64,000 bases of DNA from Novosphingobium sp. EMRT-2 (GCF_005145025.1 NZ_CP039697.1:693198-757197), one strand, 5' to 3'; counted from the first letter of the stretch, positions 41,578-50,581 are shown. Translations and numbers: made by a program. The notes: generated by a model from the letters alone, not told the origin.

Positions 41578-42345
41578 ATGACTGAACCGCCACGCGGTGC
41601 CGCCGAGCGCGTCGCCTACCTGATCCGTCTCGTCGCCGCCGGCCCGCACCGGTTTAGTCTGGGCGAACTCGCCGCGCGCGCGGAACTGCCGCCAAGCACG
41701 GTCCATCGCCTGCTCAAGGTGCTGCTCGATTGCGGTTTCGTGGAGCGGGGAAGCGGGCAGAGCTATCGCCCCGGGCGCGAGCTTTACCGCACGGCTTCGC
41801 AACTCATTGCCCGCTTCGATCTGACGCGCAGCGCGCGGCCGTTCCTGGACATGCTGGTCGCCGAATGGCAGGAGACGGCGGTGCTGTGCGCCTATAGTCC
41901 GCCGGGGCGCTGCGGGATCATCGCGGATGTGGTCTCCACGCCGCACCTGCTGCGGTTCGCGGTGGAGAAGGGGGGCGAAGTTGCCCTGCCTTGGGGTTCG
42001 CTCGGACGGGCCATTCTGGCGTTCCTGCCGACGGGGGAAGGGGAAATCCTGCTGCGCAAGGCCGGCGATGGCCCACTGACAGGGCGCCCCCGGCCAACGC
42101 GGGCGGAACTGGAAGCGGACCTCGCGCGAATCCGCAAGGAAGGAACGGCGCGCTATTTCGATCCGCGTCATGACATTGCCGGCATTGCCGCGCCGATCTT
42201 CGGGGCCGAAAAGGAAATGCTGGGCTGCATCGGCGTGACCATGCCTTCGGCACGCTACCGGCTGCACGAGGAGGATGACCTGGCCGCCGCCGTCCGGTTG
42301 GCCGCTTCCCGGATCAGCGAACTGGCGGCCATCTCTTACAGCTAG
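41578..42345 (+). CDS. IclR-family transcriptional regulator
   Basis: 255 residues. The N-terminal winged HTH has FSLGELAARAELPPSTVHRL near 26-45 and LLKVLLDCGFVE. The IclR effector domain has SLGRAILAFLPTG near 140-152, the ARYFDPRHDIAGIAAPIF region near 191-208, and GCIGVTMPSARYR near 219-231. It lies between the DUF3237 pair and a TonB receptor, and both flanking promoters carry the same GTTGA-N4-TCAAC element, so it is the obvious candidate regulator. A TATAAT box begins 7 bases after its stop. Confidence 0.87.
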   Translation: MTEPPRGAAERVAYLIRLVAAGPHRFSLGELAARAELPPSTVHRLLKVLLDCGFVERGSGQSYRPGRELYRTASQLIARFDLTRSARPFLDMLVAEWQETAVLCAYSPPGRCGIIADVVSTPHLLRFAVEKGGEVALPWGSLGRAILAFLPTGEGEILLRKAGDGPLTGRPRPTRAELEADLARIRKEGTARYFDPRHDIAGIAAPIFGAEKEMLGCIGVTMPSARYRLHEEDDLAAAVRLAASRISELAAISYS

Positions 42346-42352
42346 TTTTCCG

Positions 42353-42383
42353 TATAATGGAATTGTGATTCCGAAATTCGGAA
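42353..42383 (+). promoter_or_regulatory. Candidate promoter/operator of the TonB receptor
   Basis: TATAAT (42353-42358) is followed directly by GGAAT-N4-ATTCC (42359-42372) and the overlapping perfect inverted repeat TTCCGAAATTCGGAA (42369-42383). A regulator bound here would block a promoter with this -10 box. No clear -35 hexamer was found. Confidence 0.4.
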
Positions 42384-42394
42384 CGCCCTTGACC

Positions 42395-42408
42395 GTTGAT
42401 TTATCAAC
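42395..42408. promoter_or_regulatory. Inverted repeat GTTGA-N4-TCAAC, copy 2
   Basis: GTTGATTTATCAAC lies 59 bases before the receptor start at 42468. Its arms and spacing are identical to copy 1 at 40399-40412, about 2 kb away on the other side of the IclR gene. Confidence 0.45.
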
Positions 42409-42467
42409 ATGCTCTATGCCTCCCGTAGGCCGGGACAAAGATGGCCGCAACAAGGGGAGATGGACGA

Positions 42468-44924
42468 ATGGCGCGTGGTGCTATGTTACGGGCGGCCGGC
42501 GGTTCGGTGATGGCGCTTGCTGGCGCGATGCTCTGGGCAGGGCCTGGTTTCGCACAGGAAGCTCCGGACAACACGGCCAAGGGCAAGGATCCGGTGGCCG
42601 AGGAAATCATCGTCACCGCTCAGTTCCGTGACCAAAAGCTGCAGGACGTGCCGATCGCCATCACGGCGATGAGCGGCGCCATGCTGGAACAGCGCGGCCA
42701 GACCAACCTCGTCGATCTGGGCGGCAAGGCCCCGAACGTGACGCTCCGGACGGCTTCGGCGAACTTCGGTCCCGCCGTCGTCGCTTACATTCGCGGCGTT
42801 GGCCAGCGCGATACCTCGTTCGCGCTCGAACCGGGTGTCGGCATCTATGTCGACGACGTCTATCTGCCGACGATGCAGGGATCGATGCTGAGCCTCATCG
42901 ACCTTGACCGCATCGAAATCCTGCGTGGTCCGCAGGGAACGCTCGCCGGGCAGAACTCGATCGGCGGCGCGATCAAGCTCTATTCCAAAAAGCCGGACGG
43001 TTCGAACGACGGCTACCTGTCGGCGACCTATGGCAGCTACAACCGCATGGAGCTGCGCGGCGCGGCGAATTTCACGGTGGTGCCGGACAAGCTTTTCGCC
43101 CGCCTTTCGGGCGTTGCCGTCAAGAAGGACGGTTACGTCACCCGCTATGACTATGCCTGTACCCATCCCGGCAGCACGCTGCCGAGCATGGTGGCCGCCG
43201 ACAAGTGCAAGCTGGGCACCGAAGGCGGCAAGGAATACGTCGCCGGGCGGCTCGCGCTGCGCTGGCAGGCTTCCAGCCGGGTGACAGTGGACCTTGCGGC
43301 GGACGTGACGCGCGACAACAGCGAAGTCGGCCCCGCGACATTGCTCTACGTTGGCCGGCAAGCCGTCCCGGGCGCGACGCTGACCGGCGTGGCAACGCCG
43401 CCATCCTCGGCCTATGTGCTCAATGGCAACGTCTTCGGCACCGCATCGGGTTCGCCCTACATCTCGTATTCGCCCTACGGGAACTACGCGCAGGATACGT
43501 TCACCAAGAGCCCCTTTGTCAGCTACGAGAACTACACCGAGGTCACCCCGCGCGATGGTTCGGGCACGTGGTCCGCGCCGCTCAAGGGCTTGATCAACAG
43601 CTGGGGCGTTTCGGGCACGATCACGGCGGAACTGACCGACAACCTCAACCTCACCTCGATCACCGCCTATCGCAAGTTCGACGGCAACTATTCGTCGGGT
43701 GACAGTTCGCCGTTCAACACCGGGCTGCAAGCGAACCGTGTCTATAACCACCAGTTCAGCCAGGAACTGCGCCTGTCCGCCAAGATTGGCGACATGGTCA
43801 ACCTGACCGTCGGCGGGTTCTATCTGGACAGGACGAGCCGCAACCGGTCGCGCGTCACGCTGCCGACGCTGAACTTCATCGAGGACAACCGGATTCCGGC
43901 CAAGACCAAGGCCGTGTTCGCCAACGCCGAAGTTTCGCCGCTGGCGCGGCTGACCATCCTGGGCGGCATCCGCTACACAGACCAGAGCAAGACCTTCATT
44001 TATGGCCGCGAAGGCATTCCCGGCTCGTCCACCGGCGGTGCCGTTCCGGCTTCGCTGGCGCCGCTCAACGGCCTGTCGCGCGAGTTCTCGGGCAGCCGGG
44101 TCGATTACCGGCTTGGCGCGCAGTACCACCTGACCGACGCGATCATGGGCTATGCCCAGTTCTCGACCGGCTTCAAGGGCGGCGGCATCAATCCCCGGCC
44201 GTTTTTCCCGGCCCAGGCCCTGCCGCACAATCCGGAAACGCTAAAGGCCTATGAAATCGGCCTGAAGAGCGAGTTCCTCGATCATCGCGTGCGCCTCAAC
44301 GCATCGGCGTTCATCAACAAGTACAACGACATCCTGGTGACGGTTTCGAACTGTCCGGTGGCGGTGGGCGTCCCGGCCGCGCCCTGCGCGCTGCCGCTCA
44401 ACGCCGGCAAGGCGACGATCAAGGGCTTCGAGGCCGAGCTGGCGGTGCGACCGGTGCAGGGCCTCTCGATCGACGCGTCGCTCGCCTATCTCCACTTCAA
44501 ATACGATTCAATCAGCGCGATCGCGGCCAGCGCCGGCATCGGGCTGGAGGACAAGGGCGTCTATATCTCGCCCTGGCAGTGGAGCCTGGGTGCGCAGTAC
44601 GAGTTCGATCTGGGCAAGGCCGGCACGATCATTCCGCGCATCGACGTCAACCACGAGGACGCGTTCGAGCGCAATGCCAACAACGTCGATGCCGCGACCG
44701 GCGGCAAGGACATCTTCGGCGTGATCCCCAGCCGCACGCTGGTCAACGCCCGCGTGGCCTATGCGACGGCGGAGAAGGATTGGGAGCTGGCGGTAGAAGT
44801 CCGCAACCTGACCAACAAGCTCTACTATTCCGACATTTTCGACAATCGCGGATCGACCAATTCGATCCAGGGCGTTCCGGGTGAACCGCGCACCTGGGCC
44901 GTCACGCTCAAGCGCCGTTTCTAG
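42468..44924 (+). CDS. TonB-dependent outer-membrane receptor
   Basis: Complete receptor of about 818 residues. A signal peptide (MARGAMLRAAGG...GPGFAQ, cleavage near residue 29-30) is followed by a TonB box (EIIVTAQ), a plug domain with ILRGPQGTLAGQNSIGGAI, and a 22-strand-type barrel ending in VTLKRRF with the terminal Phe. AGGGGAG is 8 bases before ATG 42468, so the ATG at 42441 is rejected. It is the first gene of a run that continues with dioxygenase, ThDP and transporter genes, so it probably imports the substrate of that operon. The ligand is unknown. Confidence 0.93.
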   Translation: MARGAMLRAAGGSVMALAGAMLWAGPGFAQEAPDNTAKGKDPVAEEIIVTAQFRDQKLQDVPIAITAMSGAMLEQRGQTNLVDLGGKAPNVTLRTASANFGPAVVAYIRGVGQRDTSFALEPGVGIYVDDVYLPTMQGSMLSLIDLDRIEILRGPQGTLAGQNSIGGAIKLYSKKPDGSNDGYLSATYGSYNRMELRGAANFTVVPDKLFARLSGVAVKKDGYVTRYDYACTHPGSTLPSMVAADKCKLGTEGGKEYVAGRLALRWQASSRVTVDLAADVTRDNSEVGPATLLYVGRQAVPGATLTGVATPPSSAYVLNGNVFGTASGSPYISYSPYGNYAQDTFTKSPFVSYENYTEVTPRDGSGTWSAPLKGLINSWGVSGTITAELTDNLNLTSITAYRKFDGNYSSGDSSPFNTGLQANRVYNHQFSQELRLSAKIGDMVNLTVGGFYLDRTSRNRSRVTLPTLNFIEDNRIPAKTKAVFANAEVSPLARLTILGGIRYTDQSKTFIYGREGIPGSSTGGAVPASLAPLNGLSREFSGSRVDYRLGAQYHLTDAIMGYAQFSTGFKGGGINPRPFFPAQALPHNPETLKAYEIGLKSEFLDHRVRLNASAFINKYNDILVTVSNCPVAVGVPAAPCALPLNAGKATIKGFEAELAVRPVQGLSIDASLAYLHFKYDSISAIAASAGIGLEDKGVYISPWQWSLGAQYEFDLGKAGTIIPRIDVNHEDAFERNANNVDAATGGKDIFGVIPSRTLVNARVAYATAEKDWELAVEVRNLTNKLYYSDIFDNRGSTNSIQGVPGEPRTWAVTLKRRF

Positions 44925-44934
44925 GAACGACTGA

Positions 44935-44972
44935 TCCGGCGAAGGACGGCCTGCGGGTCGTCCTTCGCCGGA
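44935..44972 (+). terminator. Hairpin after the TonB receptor (possible terminator or attenuator)
   Basis: TCCGGCGAAGGACG (44935-44948) pairs perfectly with CGTCCTTCGCCGGA (44959-44972) around a 10-base loop. Only a short CTTTC follows instead of a T-run. It may weaken read-through from the highly expressed receptor into the dioxygenase gene, or stabilise the receptor mRNA end. Confidence 0.5.
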
Positions 44973-45026
44973 CTTTCGGCCCGGTCGGAGACCGGCGACC
45001 CGCACTATCGCAGGAAAGGAATCACC

Positions 45027-45998
45027 GTGTCGTCTCGACCCGTTGCCAACCCCGCCGTTTCGGCATCCGATGTTCCCGCCGGAACCCCCATCGTCGCCGG
45101 CCTGCCGATGCCGGAGTTCAGGCGGATTGGCGTCGAACCGATCTCGGGCGCCTGTGGCTGCGAGATCACCGGGGTGGACCTGCGCCAGCCGCTTGACGCG
45201 GAAACGCTGGCCGAGGTGATGAAGGCGTTCGAGCAGTTTCTGGTGATCGTGTTCCGCGATCAGGATCTGACGCCGGAACAGCACAAGGCCTTCTCGCGCT
45301 ATTTCGGCGAGTTGACCGAACTGCCGCAGGCGCCAACCTATGCCGGCCATCGCGACATGCAGGAAGTCCGCCGCGAAGCGCACGAGCCGGAAAACGTGGT
45401 GCCCTCGTTCGAGCATTTCCACACCGACAGCCCGTTCCTGCCCACGCCGCCCAAGTGCATCGTGATGCGCGCGCTGGAAGTGCCGCAGTGGGGCGGGGAT
45501 ACGGCCTTTTCCAACGCCTACCTTGTCTATGAACACTTGTCCGACGGGATGAAGACGCTGCTCGATGGGCTTCAGGTGGTCTATTCGGGCAAGGATATCT
45601 GGGCGAAGAACGAAAAGCTCGACCCCGACAAGCGGTTGCGCCTGCGCGAAAGCCACGATTTCACCGAGGACCAGCTCGAAAGCATCCACCCGGCGGTGCG
45701 CGTTCATCCCGAAACCGGACGCAAGGCGCTGTTCGCCACGAGTGCCTATTTCAAGCGCTTCGTCGGCTGGAGCGAGGACGAAAGCCGCGCCTTGCTGGCC
45801 TATCTCCAGAGCCTGGCGCAGCATCTGCACTACCATTGCCGCATCAAGTGGCAGAAGGACACGCTGATCGTGTGGGACAACCGCTTCACGCTGCATCGCG
45901 GGGTCCACGATTTCAAGTACGAGCGGCGGCATCTGATCCGTACCACCGTGGTGGGCGAACGGCCCGTCGGTCCGGCCGCGCGCCAGGCCGGCAACTGA
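45027..45998 (+). CDS. TauD/TfdA-family Fe(II)/2-oxoglutarate dioxygenase
   Basis: Non-heme iron dioxygenase of 323 residues. The iron facial triad is His132 and Asp134 (FEHFHTDSPF) plus a distal His in FTLHRGVHDF near 291. The 2-oxoglutarate-binding Arg lies in the final RRHLIRTTVVG. It contains the family VFRDQDLTPEQHKAF segment near 73-87. It starts at GTG 45027 after AAAGGAA. Such enzymes hydroxylate carbon next to sulfonate, ether or carboxylate groups, often causing cleavage. It is followed 25 bases on by a ThDP enzyme gene. The substrate is unknown. Confidence 0.88.
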   Translation: MSSRPVANPAVSASDVPAGTPIVAGLPMPEFRRIGVEPISGACGCEITGVDLRQPLDAETLAEVMKAFEQFLVIVFRDQDLTPEQHKAFSRYFGELTELPQAPTYAGHRDMQEVRREAHEPENVVPSFEHFHTDSPFLPTPPKCIVMRALEVPQWGGDTAFSNAYLVYEHLSDGMKTLLDGLQVVYSGKDIWAKNEKLDPDKRLRLRESHDFTEDQLESIHPAVRVHPETGRKALFATSAYFKRFVGWSEDESRALLAYLQSLAQHLHYHCRIKWQKDTLIVWDNRFTLHRGVHDFKYERRHLIRTTVVGERPVGPAARQAGN

Positions 45999-46023
45999 AC
46001 CGCGGCGGACACGGAGAACCGGC

Positions 46024-47652
46024 ATGAAGGTGAGCGCCGCGATCGCGGAAATCCTCAGGCGCGAGGGCGTCGACGTCATTTTCGGCTATCCGCGCAACGC
46101 GGTGCTGGAAACGGCGGCGGCCATCGGCATCCGCCCGGTGATCGTCCGGCAGGAACGCACCGGCGTTCACATGGCCGATGCGCTGTCCCGGCTGACGCGC
46201 GGGCGCCGCATGGGCGTGTTCGCGATGCAGCACGGGCCGGGCACCGAGAACGCCTATGGCGGCGTGGCGCAAGCCTATTCGGAAAGCGTGCCGGTGCTGG
46301 TGCTTCCGCAGGGCTATGCCCGGCGCATCGCCAACGTGCCGGACAACTTCAACGCCTCGATCTCGATGCGCGACGTGACCAAGACGGCGGAACCGATCCT
46401 GCGTGCCGAGGACACGCCGGCGGTGCTGCGCCGCGCCTTCTCGGCCTTGCGCAACGGCCGGCTGCGCCCGGCCCTTGTCGAAATGCCGTGGGACGTGCTG
46501 GCGGAGGAGATCCCGGGGGAACTGGACTACCTCCCGGTCATCAGCACCCGTTTCGGCCCCGATCCCGCGGCGGTCGAGGCGGTGGCGGACCGGCTGGTCG
46601 CCGCGCGGCGGCTGGTGATCCATGCCGGGCAGGGCGTGCACTGGGCCGAGGCTTATGCCGAGCTGCGCGAACTGGCGGAGCTGCTCGGCGCGCCCGTGTC
46701 CACCAGTCTGGAAGGCAAGAGCGCGTTCGACGAAACGCATCCGCTGGCGCTGGGATCGGGCGGCGCGGCCATTCCCGGCCAGCTACGCCATTTCCTTGAT
46801 CGCGCGGACCTGATCCTCGGCATCGGGTGCAGCCTGTCGGAAACCGCGTTCGGCGTGGCGATGCCCGATCATGTACCGATCATTCACGCCACGCTCGACC
46901 CTGCCGACATCAACAAGAGCGTGCGCTGCGAAGCGGCGCTGGTGGGCGACGCGCAGCTGACGCTGGCCATGCTGGTCGCGGCCTGCCGCACCCGGCTGGA
47001 CGCGCCGCGCGATCCCTCGGCGACCATTGCCGAAATCCGCGACGTGGAAACCCGCTGGCTGGCGGAATGGCTGCCCCTGCTCGAAAGCGACGACACGCCG
47101 CTGAGCCCCTATCGCGTGCTGTGGGAACTGCAGCGCACGGTGGACGTGGCCAACACGATCATCACCCATGACGCCGGTTCGCCGCGTGACCAGCTGACGC
47201 CGTTCTGGAAATCGAAGACGCCGCTGTCCTACCTCGGCTGGGGCAAGTCGACGCAGCTCGGCTATGGGCTTGGCCTGGCGATGGGCGCGAAGCTCGCCTG
47301 CCCGGACAAGCTGTGCATCAACGTCTGGGGCGATGCCGCCATCGGCTTTACCGGCATGGATTTCGAAACGGCGGCACGCGAACGGCTGCCGATCCTGTCG
47401 ATCCTGCTCAACAACAGCGCCATGGCCATCGAACTGCCGGTCATGCCGATCGCCACCGAGCGCTACCGCAGCACCGACATCTCGGGTGATTATGCCGCCT
47501 TCGCCCGCGCGCTGGGCGGCTATGGCGAGCGGGTGACCACGCCCGACCAGATCGCGCCGGCGATCCGGCGCGGCATTGCCGCGATCGAGGCCGGCCAGCC
47601 CGCGCTGATCGAGTTCATCACGCATACCGAAACGAGAGCCTCGCGCCTGTGA
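46024..47652 (+). CDS. Thiamine-diphosphate-dependent enzyme (acetolactate synthase-like)
   Basis: ThDP enzyme of 542 residues with three domains: PYR (FGYPRNAVLE; catalytic Glu44 in VRQERTGVHM), central (VIHAGQGVHWAEAYAEL) and PP. The PP domain holds the ThDP/Mg motif, which starts GDAAIGFTGMDFETA near 437 and ends LLNNSAM. The family includes acetolactate synthase, benzoylformate decarboxylase and oxalyl-CoA decarboxylase; the sequence does not choose one. GGAG lies 6 bases before the ATG. It overlaps the next gene by 4 bases. Between two oxygenase genes it may decarboxylate or ligate a 2-oxo acid released by oxidation. Confidence 0.86.
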   Translation: MKVSAAIAEILRREGVDVIFGYPRNAVLETAAAIGIRPVIVRQERTGVHMADALSRLTRGRRMGVFAMQHGPGTENAYGGVAQAYSESVPVLVLPQGYARRIANVPDNFNASISMRDVTKTAEPILRAEDTPAVLRRAFSALRNGRLRPALVEMPWDVLAEEIPGELDYLPVISTRFGPDPAAVEAVADRLVAARRLVIHAGQGVHWAEAYAELRELAELLGAPVSTSLEGKSAFDETHPLALGSGGAAIPGQLRHFLDRADLILGIGCSLSETAFGVAMPDHVPIIHATLDPADINKSVRCEAALVGDAQLTLAMLVAACRTRLDAPRDPSATIAEIRDVETRWLAEWLPLLESDDTPLSPYRVLWELQRTVDVANTIITHDAGSPRDQLTPFWKSKTPLSYLGWGKSTQLGYGLGLAMGAKLACPDKLCINVWGDAAIGFTGMDFETAARERLPILSILLNNSAMAIELPVMPIATERYRSTDISGDYAAFARALGGYGERVTTPDQIAPAIRRGIAAIEAGQPALIEFITHTETRASRL

Positions 47653-48548
47653 CCGCGGTGGTGCCGCGTCGCAGCCTGTCGGCGGGGGAACGCGAGGCGT
47701 TCGCCGCCGGCGACGAGGCGGCGCTGGCGGAACTGCGGGCCGATCTGCGCGCAGCGTTTACGCAGGGCGCGCGGGCGATTGTGATCGAAACCGGCAATCC
47801 CTTGGTTCTGGGCGAGGAGGTCTTCGCCGCCTGCCTGCTGATGATGGGGCGCTGGCTTGGCACGCCATCGATCCAGTCGCCGCAAGGGGAACTGGTCGCG
47901 CGGGTGGAACGGCGGCCGGGCGATGCGCAGGCGCGCGGCACGCATTCCGATCTCGAACTGGCGCCGCACACCGATCTGCACGATATTCTGGCGCTGGGCA
48001 CGGTGCGCGAGGCGGTGCGGGGCGGGGATTCGTTCCTGGTCCGCGCGGTGGACCTGCACGACGCGGTCCGGCGGCGGATGCCGCATCACCTGCCGGCGCT
48101 GCGCCAAGGGTACTTCTTCGGCACCAACCCGGTGCTCCGCTCACGCGCGCCCGTCAGCGCCAGCGAGGTTCCGGTTTTCGCGGGCGATGGCGACGGGGTG
48201 CAGTGCTGCTTCAACCCCTATTTCCTGCAAGCCGCCGCGCAATCGCGCGGGGAAGCGTTGCCGCCCGATCTTGCCGCTGCCGTCACCGATCTGCGCGCGC
48301 TGGCGCTGGAGCTTGCCGGGACCGCGCAATTCCGCCTCTCGCCCGGTGACGTGGTGCTGTGGCACAACTGGTCGTGGCTGCACGGCCGCACCGCGTTCGA
48401 GGACGATCCAGAGCAGCGCAGACTGTTGCTGCGCCTGTGGCTGCGCTCGGACTTGTGCCCGCCGGCGGACATCCGCTTTGCCGAGCGGTCGGTGACCATC
48501 GACGACGATCACGAACGCACGCGGCGTGAAGGGATGAGGGTAGAATGA
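47649..48548 (+). CDS. Second TauD/TfdA-like oxygenase, divergent
   Basis: About 299 residues. The TauD-like core is visible as LAPHTDLHDILALG (His-x-Asp iron motif, about 104-117), GGDSFLVRAVDLHDAV near 126-141, GDVVLWHNWSWLHGRTAFED with the distal His near 251, and RLLLRLWLR with the 2-oxoglutarate Arg near 265-270. The N-terminal third is unlike the upstream dioxygenase, so it is not a recent duplicate. GTG 47649 overlaps the ThDP stop, and the stop overlaps the MFS start (ATGA). All three iron ligands appear present, so activity is likely. Confidence 0.78.
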   Translation: MTAVVPRRSLSAGEREAFAAGDEAALAELRADLRAAFTQGARAIVIETGNPLVLGEEVFAACLLMMGRWLGTPSIQSPQGELVARVERRPGDAQARGTHSDLELAPHTDLHDILALGTVREAVRGGDSFLVRAVDLHDAVRRRMPHHLPALRQGYFFGTNPVLRSRAPVSASEVPVFAGDGDGVQCCFNPYFLQAAAQSRGEALPPDLAAAVTDLRALALELAGTAQFRLSPGDVVLWHNWSWLHGRTAFEDDPEQRRLLLRLWLRSDLCPPADIRFAERSVTIDDDHERTRREGMRVE

Positions 48549-49840
48549 GCGCGATCAAGGAATCCGGCAAGGAACCCGGCGAAGAGAACGCGACATGGCC
48601 ATGGTCGGCCACCTGGCCGTTGTTCATCCTGACGCTCATTTCCGTGTTCAACTATCTCGATCGCGCGCTGCTGGGGCTGGTGCTGCCGATGATCAAGCGC
48701 GAGTTCGGCGTGTCCGACACCGCGCTGGGCCTCGCCACCGGCCTCGCGTTCATTTTCCTCTATTCGCTGCTGGGCCTGCCGATCGCGTGGCTGGCGGACC
48801 GGTTCAACCGGCGGAACATCATCGCCATCGGACTGGGCTTCTGGAGCCTGATGACGGTGCTGACCGGCTTCGTCACCAGCATCTGGCAACTGGCTATCGC
48901 GCGCTTCCTGATGGGGGCGGGCGAAGCCTGCGGGCTGCCGCCGTCGAACTCGATCATCGCCGACCTGTTCCACCCGCGCCGGCGGCCGCTGGCGCTGGCG
49001 ATCTTCGGCACGGCCAACTCGATCGCCTTCATCGTGTTCTTCCCGATCGCCGGCTGGATCGCGCAGAACCATGGCTGGCGCGCGATGTTCGTGGCGATGG
49101 GCGTGCCTGGCATGATCGTCGCGCTGCTGCTTCTGCTGACCGTTCGCGAGCCTGCGCGCAAGACGCCGCCGCGCGAACGCGAACGGCTGTCCGCCACGCA
49201 GATATTTGCCGACATCCGGGCGCTGTTCGCCGACAAGTGCTACGCCTGGATCTTCGCGGGCGTCACCCTGATGGGGGCTAACGTGTGGGCGGCGGGGGCG
49301 TGGACGCCGACGTTCTTTTCGCGCGTGCATCACATGGGGCTGGCCGAGATCGCCGGGACGATCGGGCCGACGCGCGGTTTCATCGGCGCAGCAGGCGTGT
49401 TGTGCGGCGGGCTGCTGATCGACCGGTTGCCTGCCAGCCGCATTCGCTGGCGGCTGGCCGTGCCCGCGCTGGCCTGCCTGCTGGCCGGCCCGGCGGAAGC
49501 GGTGTTTCTGCTGGGTTCCGACCGCGCCGTCTGGTTTACCGCCTTCGCGCTGACCAGCTTCGTCACCCTGATCCACCAGGGGCCGGTCTATGCCGCCACG
49601 GTCAACATCGTGCCCGAGCGCCAGCGCGCGCTTGCCATTGCCTTGCTGCTGTTCGGCGCCAGCTTCATCGGCAACGTCGTGGGGCCAAGCGCCGTCGGCT
49701 TCGTCACCGATCTGCTGACGCCGCGTTACGGCGACATGGCCATCCGGCATTCGATGCTGATCATCGCGGTTACGCCCGTCCTCACGGCCGCCTGCCTGAT
49801 GCGCGCGGCCCAGCTGTATGGCGAGCGGGCGCACGGATAG
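48545..49840 (+). CDS. Major facilitator superfamily transporter
   Basis: Permease of 431 residues with about 12 transmembrane helices. A hydrophilic 20-residue N-terminus leads to FILTLISVFNYLDRALLGLV (helix 1 with the NYLDR motif typical of the hexuronate/aromatic-acid anion:cation symporter group), then LADRFNRRNIIAIGLGFWSL (loop 2-3 motif) and RFLMGAGEACGLPPSNSIIA. Its ATG overlaps the previous stop, so it belongs to the dioxygenase/ThDP operon and probably carries that operon's substrate over the inner membrane after the TonB receptor step. Confidence 0.88.
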   Translation: MSAIKESGKEPGEENATWPWSATWPLFILTLISVFNYLDRALLGLVLPMIKREFGVSDTALGLATGLAFIFLYSLLGLPIAWLADRFNRRNIIAIGLGFWSLMTVLTGFVTSIWQLAIARFLMGAGEACGLPPSNSIIADLFHPRRRPLALAIFGTANSIAFIVFFPIAGWIAQNHGWRAMFVAMGVPGMIVALLLLLTVREPARKTPPRERERLSATQIFADIRALFADKCYAWIFAGVTLMGANVWAAGAWTPTFFSRVHHMGLAEIAGTIGPTRGFIGAAGVLCGGLLIDRLPASRIRWRLAVPALACLLAGPAEAVFLLGSDRAVWFTAFALTSFVTLIHQGPVYAATVNIVPERQRALAIALLLFGASFIGNVVGPSAVGFVTDLLTPRYGDMAIRHSMLIIAVTPVLTAACLMRAAQLYGERAHG

Positions 49841-49918
49841 CCCGCTGCGGTTTTCCGCCCACCGACATTGCCGGATGGCTCGCGAGGCGACATGATCGCC
49901 GCGAAGGAGGCTCCGGCC

Positions 49919-50575
49919 ATGTCCGCGTTCCCACCCGCGACCACGCCCGCCACGTTCTATTTCGATCTGGTATCGCCGTTCGCGTACCTGATGTGGAAGC
50001 AGTTGCGGCGGAACGCCACGCTGGCGTTGCGGCCCGAACCGGTTCTGCTGGGCGGCCTGCTTCAGCACTGGAGGCAACTGGGGCCGGCCGAAGTGCCGCC
50101 CAAGCGCATCCAGATCTACCGCATGTGCCAGTGGCTTGCCGATCGCCACGGCATTCCGTTCCGCTTCCCCGATGTCCACCCGTTCCGCTCGATCGAGGCG
50201 CTGCGCCTGCTGGTCGCGCTCGATGCGCGGGTGGATGCGGTGGACGCCCTGTTCGATGCGGTGTTCCGCGATGGCCTGGATCTTGGCGACCCGGCCAATC
50301 TGGAAGCGTTCGGCCGGGCGCTGGGGCTGGACCACGTGGCGGCGGTACTGGCCGCGCCCACGGTGAAGGACCGGCTGCGCGCCAATACCGACGCGGCGAT
50401 CGCGCGGGGCGTTTTCGGCGTGCCGACGGTGGAAGTGGGCGCGGAACTCTTCTGGGGGTTCGACACGATCGGGATGATCGACGATTATCTCGCCAATCCC
50501 GGCCTGTTCCGGGCGCCGGCGATGGCCCGGCTGGAAGGGCTGGGCTACGGCGTGCCGCGCCGGACGACCGGATAG
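49919..50575 (+). CDS. DsbA-like thioredoxin-fold isomerase (HCCA isomerase family)
   Basis: About 218 residues of the 2-hydroxychromene-2-carboxylate isomerase/kappa-class GST family. The glutathione site FYFDLVSPFAYLMWKQL near 13-29 has Ser in place of DsbA cysteines, and a helical insert separates it from GVFGVPTVEVGAELFWGFD near 176-194. These enzymes isomerise aromatic or enone intermediates with glutathione. GAAGGAGG is 8 bases before ATG 49919; two upstream ATGs (49868, 49892) lack a site. It follows the MFS gene by 78 bases and converges with the GGDEF/EAL gene. Confidence 0.85.
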   Translation: MSAFPPATTPATFYFDLVSPFAYLMWKQLRRNATLALRPEPVLLGGLLQHWRQLGPAEVPPKRIQIYRMCQWLADRHGIPFRFPDVHPFRSIEALRLLVALDARVDAVDALFDAVFRDGLDLGDPANLEAFGRALGLDHVAAVLAAPTVKDRLRANTDAAIARGVFGVPTVEVGAELFWGFDTIGMIDDYLANPGLFRAPAMARLEGLGYGVPRRTTG

Positions 50576-50581
50576 GGCCTG

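Noticed and set aside
48509..50335. Minus-strand open frame of 608 codons opposite the MFS gene
   Set aside because: Low-complexity Arg/Gln/Asp composition and no motif; the plus strand carries clear MFS and isomerase genes.
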